Of a stretch of DNA of 64,000 nucleotides, positions 56,706-64,000 are shown in pieces. Made by a program: the position numbers and the translations under genes. This DNA comes from Phellopilus nigrolimitatus (taxonomy: Eukaryota > Basidiomycota > Agaricomycetes > Hymenochaetales > Hymenochaetaceae). Within the stretch, counting starts at the first letter, position 1; the number at the start of each line of letters is the position of its first letter. The notes beneath the pieces are model-generated. The model was not told where the DNA came from. It worked only from the letters and a program-made list of their open reading frames with translations, and did not search any database. The stretch spans positions 62,001 through 126,000 of the forward strand of contig JAJOHG010000032.1 of assembly GCA_021029095.1 (NCBI GenBank), written 5' to 3'.

Positions 56706-57606
56706 CACGAATATCGAGATAATCTTTTTTCGCGTGCACAGCCGAAAGCGTACTTTGTCTAGAGATGAGGGGTTTCTGAGCGATGTTTTCTTATTTATAC
56801 CATTGAAAAGAATTGGTCAAAATCAAGCTGTGCGGAATCCTACCATGAACTATAATACCAGGAGCAGTGGATCTGCAAGACCACATAGAAGGGGAGTGAG
56901 TCCCAGTTATCAGGGCTATGTCAGTGCGAATCTGCGGTGCCACATAGAAGCGAGTTGACCAGAGCAAAGTTGGTCAAATTAAGACGGGGCGAATGGCTGT
57001 GTAGGTTCTTTCACTACTTTCGAAGTTCTGCTAAAATAGAATCTTCGAAAACTTACGTGTGATTTAGGTTTACCACCGAGTACATGCAGTGCACACCGCA
57101 ATCAACCTAATATAAAAGATCCACACATGTGAGAGCTAGAAAGTGAAGCTCGTTGGATAAGTAGACTGTCCTTGTATATAGATTCCTCAAGATTAGCCGA
57201 AGCGATACGGGCGAGTGGAAGAGGCTCCAGTATGACTATGAGACACGTTTAAGGAACGCTTGCAGAACATCAAAGCAAAAGTCGATTGGTCATAGGTATG
57301 TGCAGCAGTTGCTTACAACATAGAAATATGAGGATTGCCGTTGCGAGAATTCAGTTGCATTCGAAATCAAAGACGGACCGAAATATAAGCGGGTTCCAGA
57401 TATAGTCAGGGAAGTCACAAGGCGAGATAAGTGAATTTAAGCCGTCCACAGATATCTTTGACGAACCACTTTCATAGACTTTCCGCTGTCGAACAGGTTC
57501 TCGAGTCCCATTCCAAAGCGAAGAATAGCATAATATTTGTTCCAGACAACAGAACAATAAATATACTTGTGTATTTTTTTCTACAACGCCCGACAGTATA
57601 GGCAGT
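56706..57606. other. intergenic, no convincing gene
   Basis: Between the BTB gene start and the STT3 stop lie about 0.9 kb of AT-rich sequence without supported features. Confidence 0.55.
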
Positions 57607-60318
57607 CTACACAAGCGCCTTACGTCGAGGGAGTGGCCGTGTGCGCTTGCGCTTCTTGCCATCCGCGAACGCGTTAGCACTTTTGAGGTCCCGGCCCAGC
57701 AGGTCTTCCTTCTTAACCTGGTAGATGCGAACCTGTGTAACGATGGCGTAAAAGTCAGCATTGATCTCCATACGTAAGCAAATTGACCTTACAATCCAGT
57801 TTTCTGACGTGAAAGCCTCGTCTATGGAACAGAAAACAAGTTAGTCGAGAGTTGAGGAGAAGCAATACTAGATAAGAATGCATTACCGAGATAATCGAGG
57901 GTCGGGCCGACAGTGGGAAGCTGTTGGTTGCGCACCCGATCGACGGGAGGGTTGCCCATGAACAACTCGTTGAACCTAGTTCTAAGGTCAGCTTGGTGCG
58001 CCCTTCATTTTTTCATCGCGGTATTCACCTGTAGTACGACATCTTGTACATCAAGCTGTTCTTCATCGTGTCGCTTGCCTGTGCATCGACACGGTATTCG
58101 CCGCGCGGAGTGAAGTACTGGGGCTCCTGGATCTCTTCTGGCCAGACTCCTTGCGCGATGCGCACCATCCAAAGAAACTTGTTGATATCGTCGCCCGAAT
58201 AGCCCAGCAGACCGCCGAAGATGACCAACACGTAATCGACATCGTGCTTACGCAGGATCGGGTACGACTTCTCTTCGGGGCTAGCCATGGCGCGTCCAAC
58301 CGTGGCGATGTGAGCTACGCAGGAATTAGTCTATTCACGTTTGAAATTATACATAAGGAGGAAGACTTAGAACTTACTGTTGTTCCATGTATTGTTGTCG
58401 ACGAGTGTCGGCCTGTCCGCGAAACCAGCGATCTGATAGCCGTAGTCCCACCAACTCATGACCACGGATGTCTCCGGGGTATTCTGCCTGAGCCAGTAGT
58501 ACGCCTCACGGTAATCGTCGATAATATGCTTCGACCCGTCGGGGTTGTTCGATGAAAGCACGACGGACGGGGACGAGTACGCATTGGAGGTAACCCACGT
58601 GCAATGCAGGACGAAAGCGCAGAGCATCATGAGTGCGTTCATGAGTACGACCAGGCGCGTATCGAGCCCGAATATGCCTTTCTGCTTGTCCTCCTTAGAC
58701 GAGACGAGGTTCGCGAGCTTGGTCGAAATGTTGTCTGGTGCCGGCGCCGGCGCCTTCTTAGTCTTTTTGGACGGAGTGGCACTAGCCGGCTCGCTGGAGC
58801 CGGTTCCGCTCTTTGTATCCTTCTTCGCGACCTCTTCTTCTGGCTCAGCTGGGTCCATATACTTCTCGAGCAGACTGGAGAATGCAACGGCAGCGGTCAC
58901 GCAGACGCACGGAGTAAGCGTCAGCATGAGACGGACCATGACGCCCGCAAAGTAACTCCCAACGAGCGCATAGATAATGACGAACACGTGTTCGTCACGC
59001 AGTTCGTTAAAGCAGAGGTACACGCCTGCTGGAAAGAGTACTATGAGGAAGTGCAAGTCCATGAAGAACGACGGCCATGCTGTTGGCTGGTGCTCCGATA
59101 CGGAAGCAATGATTGGGATGTACTTCTTTGCGTAACCGGTATCCCAGAGAGAGTAGAAGCGCCCAGTCCAAGGCGCAATCCAACCATTCATGGTCAGGGC
59201 ACCGAAGACCAATGCGCCCAGGATGCCGAGCAGCACGACAGCAACGCGGATGAGCGACTTAAATTGCTTCGAAGACACGTGCGAGCGCACAAGGTCCGTG
59301 AAGGCAACCAGCTGGAGGAGTCCGAAAACACCAAGCGCGGCCATATGTTCACTCGTACGGACGGGCTGGAAACCAACAAAGGGTACTTGCATACTCGCGA
59401 GTGTGCCAACGGCGTACCAAGAGGAGTATGCAACATAGAGTCGACTGGAGTAACGGCCCATTAACAGAAGAACCAATGAATGCAAGGGAATCATGTTAGT
59501 GATGAATGCGTAGCCTCCCCAGGCAGCGACCATGTAGAAGTAGAAAAGAGCGGTAGCTGTGCCAAAGAATGCGCTTCCTACTTTAAGAGCTTTAATCCAG
59601 AGGTAAAATGTGAACATGAGCAGGAAGATGGCGATCGCTTCGTTATCGTACGAGCCCGCGACGGAACGTGAGATGTAGCCAGGAGCAATACCGATAAAAA
59701 TGGCGGCTAGAAGTCCTGCACTCTCGTCCTTCATCTCTTTTGTGAACATGTAAGTTGACCAGGCCGTGAAAGCACTGAATCCTGGGGCTAATAGAACGCA
59801 AACATTGCGAATATCGACAGGGAGATTGAGCCAGTGGAGGACGTTGTAAATGACCCCACTAGTCGCCATCAAACCAGGATAGATGGTTCCACCAACGACA
59901 CGGCCTAGCGGATACCATGCTGTAGGATCAAACCAGTTCCAAAATTCCTGTAGGAGATGTTACTTAATTTAATCCTTTATGTATAAGGAATATAACGCAC
60001 ATAGAAGCCCTGCGATGCTAACACTTTTGTTGCACGGCTACAAAAGCGCTCAGTTATTGAAGAATGCTGTTTTTCTCCCGCCTTCACTTACTAGTTGAAC
60101 CAGGGATCACTATATACTTCCTTTAGTAAGAAATAAACTGAGTTGGATTGTAGGACTCACAATTCATGGATTATACTTTCATAGTTAATCACAGCGAAGA
60201 GACGCGACGCGATGGCCGCGCCGGAAACGAATAATAGAGCGACGATGCGCAAAAGAGAGGCGGTGTTCGCGACCGTCGATGGTGACAGGCCAGAGGGGAG
60301 CGAGTAGGCCACAGGCAT
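57607..60318 (-). CDS. STT3: oligosaccharyltransferase catalytic subunit STT3
   Basis: Transfers the lipid-linked glycan to Asn-X-Ser/Thr in the ER lumen. Start ATG 60318 ([10 protein letters not shown]) gives a normal first TM ([20 protein letters not shown]), then [43 protein letters not shown], many TM helices, a charged cytosolic insert ([13 protein letters not shown]) and the signature [17 protein letters not shown] with its WWDYG motif. C-terminal exons follow: [47 protein letters not shown], and a basic tail ending RRKALV at TAG 57607-57609. About eight exons; the N- and C-terminal introns I checked join in phase. It looks intact. Confidence 0.95.
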
Positions 60319-60503
60319 GGCCACTCACTATGCGTGTTGTTGACGAACGGTGTCGGCGTCGTGGCCGTTGCTGAAGACGACGGAGACGTCGACGTGTCAG
60401 GTATTGGCTGCGCGCGGGCCAAGTTTAGACGCGGTTGATTGAGGACGTCACAGCATTGTCACAATTTGTTTTCTAAATCCAACGACACCTCGTCGTCGAC
60501 GAT
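60319..60503. promoter_or_regulatory. 185-bp divergent promoter between STT3 and TFIIIA
   Basis: The start codons at 60318 (-) and 60504 (+) are 185 bp apart with no gene between. An upstream minus-strand frame (ATG about 60422, reading MARAQPIPDTSTSPSSSATA) is probably 5' UTR of STT3 or a short upstream ORF rather than a separate gene. Confidence 0.55.
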
Positions 60504-62285
60504 ATGACCGATACCATGAAGAGCCCGACGAGTTCCATTGTCTTAGGAAAACGAAGAAGGCAGCCCAATCTCGTCTTGAACCTTTCTGGTGGCAGCATCT
60601 GCGAGTCGGACAACGACGCAATCTCAGATTTATCTCTCAGCGACGGACCAGTTGCTTCGACTAGCAAAGTCCGTCTGTCTACAGCACCTATCATCGTAAA
60701 CGGAAAGCTTGTTGTAGACGACAGAAGGCGCTACTGCTGTACTTACGAAGGGTGCAGCAAATCGTACAGGAAACCCTGTCGCTTGGAGGAGCACGAGCGG
60801 GTACATACAGGCGAGGTGAGCAGCACCCGAAGAAAAAGAAGAAAATGAACAAACTGTTATTGATGAATCGTTCCGTTTCATATTCAGAGGCCTTTTTCAT
60901 GCACAACATGTCAGAAAACGTATTTGCGTGAAAGCCATCTACAGGCCCATATGCGTTCCCACTTGCCAGAGACAGCACGGTCTTACATCTGCACTCGGGA
61001 AAATTGCGAGAAGAAATTCTGGACTCCTCAGCATCTAAAAAGGCACGAAGAATTGCATGAGGGAGAAAAACCATTCAAGGTTGGTCTACTGCCGCAACTC
61101 AAAATACATTCGAAACTTACTTCTGCACCTCCGTAGTGTACAGAAGACAGATGTCTTCAGGCGTTTTCCAAGCATAGCCAATTACGCTCACATTTCGCCA
61201 CCGCCCATTGTCCTCCAGGAACTAAACCTTATCTATGCGAACATACTGGCTGCATCAAAAGTTTCTCGACGAACCAGAAACTCAAAATACATGCCAAAAC
61301 TCACCATGGTTCAATTTTTCGTGACTCCGGACAGAAGGGTACTAACACTTTTGATATCTGTAGATCGCCGATACATATGCTCGCAGCTATCATGTACCCA
61401 AAAAGAAACGCAGGAGTATTTCTCTACCTGGACCGCTCTGCAAGCGCACTCTCGTACCGCGCATCCTGCAACCTGCCCTTATCCGTCATGCCAAGGGAAG
61501 ACATTCAGTCAACATAAGGGTCTCCGCGCGCATCTTAAGCTGCATGAGCAGCAAGAAGTCGAAGAAGCGCTCGCTGGCGCTGCATATAATAACAATGACG
61601 ATGCGGACGATGAAGAGGAGAGTCGGCCGGTCAAGAGACGCCGAGGCGGTGAGGTCGGACGAGAGTGGAAGTGTGAAGAAGAGGGATGCGTCAAAGACTT
61701 CAAATCGGTACGTATATGCAATTTATCTCAGGGACCTGGCTAAGCTTTTGCGATGGGATTCAGAAAAGGGCGCTCACGACGCACGTCAACGTGAAGCATT
61801 TACGCCGCCGCGACTTCGTCTGCACAGTGGACGCGTGTGGTTCTTCTTTCGGGTACAAACACCTACTTCAGCGCCACGTTGCTCGGATGCATGCGCCTGA
61901 GGAGACCGCTCAAGAAAGCTGCGAGTCTTCTGAAGAGAACGAGGCGGAGAAATCACCTTTTGCGCCTTCGGCGCTCCAGGTACCTCAGCCTCAGTCAGGG
62001 CCGCTGAGTACTATTGATATCCTCACTGGCAAGGCGTACGGAGATCGTGCCAAGGACCGCATCGCGTTACAGGGCGCACTCATCTGTCCATTTCCCAACG
62101 TGCCGTTATCGCCATGTTTGTCCCTTCAAGGCGTCTCCGACAGCTGCAAACACGTGTTTAGCCGAGCATACGACCTCAAGCGACACCTTATATCTGCTCA
62201 CGATCTTGAAGTGAGCCGAGAGGAAGCCATCAAAATGGTAGCGACACTTCGCCACGAAGGACAGGCACGAGGTGCCCCTGATTAG
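60504..62285 (+). CDS. transcription factor IIIA, C2H2 zinc-finger
   Basis: Binds the 5S rRNA gene internal control region and 5S RNA. Exons 60504-60815, 60888-61079, 61137-61308, 61364-61707 and 61764-62285 total exactly 514 codons including the stop. Ten C2H2-type units can be read, e.g. YCCTYEGCSKSYRKPCRLEE, FSCTTCQKTYLRESHLQAH, FWTPQHLKRHEELHEGEKPF, YLCEHTGCIKSFSTNQKLK, YICSQLSC, CPYPSCQGKTFSQHKGLRAH, EWKCEEEGCVKDFKS, FVCTVDACGSSFGYKHLLQR and a C-terminal SRAYDLKRHLISAH. Between fingers 7 and 8 is an acidic then basic linker (DDADDEEESRPVKRRR), a likely nuclear localisation signal. The serial fingers, linkers and pairing with a ribosome/ER gene fit TFIIIA better than a promoter-specific factor. 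Confidence 0.88.
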
Positions 62286-63227
62286 AGTATAGCCATTTTG
62301 CGAAGGCGCTTTAGCCGTTCGATGTAATTCTTGATTTCTGTACTAAAGTATGCAGTGCCGTCTATGTGGGCGTCAGGTTCCGAAGATAGCGCCTGAGCAC
62401 TGTCAATTAGGAACCGACTTCTTACTTGAAGGGCGAAGCTGCAGAACGGCTAGTCTGGTTGGGGCCGACGGACAGTCGATTGCGACGCCGAAAGCCGAAT
62501 TTGCATAAGGGACATGCAGGGCGGTGCAGACTCATGCATAAAGGGTTTCTGACCCAGAACGGGTTCGTCGGGCGCTACCAGTTGTAGGCGAGAGCCTCCG
62601 TCCTCTCCCCGCTCCGTCTTCTCCCCGCTCCGTCCTCTCCCCGCTTCGTCTCTATTACTTGTCTGGGTGCATGTCCGCTTGCGGAGGTTCAACGCAGATT
62701 TTATATCGTCATTGCTCCGCCTTTGGAAATCGGACTGCATTACGCTTTTTTTTTTTCGATGGAAGTTGTGAACAATCTTTCTGACAGTCTTTCATTGTGC
62801 TTAGATTGTACCTTTCACGTCAGGATGAAGGCTCGAAGAAGCTCGACTCGTACGACCTACACGTTGCATGCCGCAAATAAGTAAGATGAAAATAGTCGTC
62901 GAATCATCTTTTGAGATCGAAAGCGGAAAAGGAGTTCATATTCGAAACTAAATTCCTGCACCATGAAGAGCACTTACAAGTACTTTTTAAAGAAATTATT
63001 AGTCCGAGACGAGGCGTCGGCAATCCAATCAGACTTGATCATCAGGCTTGCAAATGTGTCTCAAAAAAGGCTACTACAAGAACATAAAAGCAAGTTATTG
63101 TGCGGAGGATCTGTTTCAGAAGGTGCCCGTCATTTATGTATTCGCCGAGTCCATCACTCGAGAAGATATAACTACAACACTCGCTCGACAAACTACACTC
63201 ATGTATTTTCCTTCCGACACGGTGGCT
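62286..63227. other. intergenic; 16-bp tandem repeat inside
   Basis: Three tandem copies of CTCCGTC(C/T)TCTCCCCG at 62596-62643 plus a partial fourth unit. The rest has no supported gene; an open frame just upstream of 63228 is probably 5' UTR or promoter of the P450. Confidence 0.6.
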
Positions 63228-64000
63228 ATGTTTGAAGTCCTTGAACCGAGTGTCTATTTGTCGAATACTGTTCTTCTTGGAGGCGCTGTCGTCATGCTGG
63301 GCGCATTTGCCACGACTGTCTGGAGTAGCAACTCCAGATCCCCTGACGACTTAGATGGAATTCCTCTCCTCCGCGGCCCTCCGTTCCTGGGCCAATTTCG
63401 GTTCTTCAGCAGTAAGTGGAAGTTCCTGAACGAGGGACTTCAAAAGCTGGGACCTGTGTTCAAGTTCAAGATCCTGCAGGTACAGTTCAGTAGTTTTTCA
63501 TGTTCGATCAAGCTGACAACGTGGCTGACTCTCCAGATTACTGTGGTGACGATTTCAGGAGAGCAGGCAAGGCACGATTACCTGCACTCCAGCTCGCTGG
63601 ACTTTGATAGCGGGTATGCAGTCCTGCATGGATCTGTATGCATTCCTTCAGTTTAACTACGTTCTTTCAAATACCGATAAATTCTGCTTTACTTGACACA
63701 GGGGCCAGATATGTCGCAAATAGGCGTCGATCTGAACTCGGAAGAGAAGGTCAATGTTTAGTATGCTATGCTTTTCAAACAATTCTTCACGTGCATGAAA
63801 TAAAACACGTCTTCTCAGCACTGTCAAGCGGATGAATGTGCTGCTTCGCAAGAGTCGCCTTGAGAAGCGTGTGTATATCCCCGCACTTTCTATGTGTTTT
63901 AGCTGATCGGACGGCCAATTCAGTAATTCCGGAACTACTGAATGATATCGAGGTTCGCATGAATTCTTGGGGAACCTCAGGAAAATTCAACCCTCTCGAT
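63228..64000 (+). CDS. cytochrome P450, 5' part (runs off the window)
   Basis: Membrane-anchored heme monooxygenase, N-terminal part only. From ATG 63228: MFEVLEPSVYL, a TM anchor (NTVLLGGAVVMLGAFATTVW), the hinge and proline segment DLDGIPLLRGPPFLGQFRFF, GPVFKFKILQ, then exons ITVVTISGEQARHDYLHSSS, GPDMSQIGVDLNSEEK, VKRMNVLLRKSRLEK and ANSVIPELLNDIEVRMNSWG. The introns begin at about 63480, 63633 and 63750, plus one more near 63862. The I-helix, EXXR and heme-binding Cys lie beyond the window, so family and activity cannot be assigned. The open frame upstream of 63228 has an ATG at 63201 but no matching P450 sequence. Confidence 0.8.

Noticed and set aside
60189..60422. A separate gene starting MARAQPIPDTSTSPSS
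   Set aside because: It overlaps the true STT3 first exon in another frame. STT3 begins naturally at 60318, so this is at most an upstream ORF.

Overview
The window is nuclear DNA of a filamentous basidiomycete, most likely an Agaricomycete. Genes are broken by many short GT-AG introns of about 45-65 nt. Lineage-typical families are present: F-box-like LRR expansions, a DUF6533-type membrane protein, a secreted ferritin-like protein, class 3 lipases, a P450, and Tnp2-type transposases. All functions come from reading translated motifs; no database search was possible.

Layout. 0-4.3 kb: a 592-bp MITE, pantoate-beta-alanine ligase (-), and an RNase P/MRP Rpp40-type subunit (+). 4.6-13.2 kb: an F-box protein whose 3' end is repeated twice more as gene relics, a multi-pass DUF6533-type protein (-), and an uncharacterised gene (-). 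13.5-25.6 kb: three members of one single-exon LRR/F-box-like family (one +, two -), a phenol-hydroxylase-type FAD monooxygenase (-), a small one-TM protein (-), another F-box protein (-), and DNA polymerase delta subunit 4 (+). 26-38 kb: a D-2-hydroxyacid dehydrogenase with 8 exons and a GC-AG intron (-), a secreted ferritin-like protein (-), a ubiquitin-like/WLM metalloprotease (-), a second MITE with 210-bp inverted repeats, and a tail-to-tail pair of class 3 lipases, one carrying a frameshift. A small zinc-binding-like gene closes this part.

38.9-55.05 kb is the most unusual part. A perfectly ordered inverted repeat bounds about 16.2 kb. Its outermost 91 bp differ at one base, and subterminal CTCGATT-type motifs and other blocks lie in the same order inside both ends. 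Within it are a Tnp2 (EnSpm/CACTA-like) transposase, a second gene with 165-bp in-frame tandem repeats, and a string of broken host-gene pieces: a cation/Ca2+ exchanger fragment with an in-frame stop; three collinear Argonaute fragments (N domain, PAZ, MID/PIWI start); an RRM-protein 3' half with several frameshifts; and part of another conserved protein. I read this as a large DNA transposon that has captured host-gene fragments, including an RNA-silencing effector.

55-64 kb is ordinary again: a BTB-domain protein (-), the oligosaccharyltransferase catalytic subunit STT3 (-) facing TFIIIA (+) across about 185 bp, and the 5' part of a cytochrome P450 that runs off the window.

Most housekeeping genes (PAN6, RPP40, POLD4, STT3, TFIIIA) look intact. 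The genes do not form an obvious pathway cluster. Exon joins are hand-derived. Where the phases add up exactly I say so, and where one junction does not resolve I also say so.
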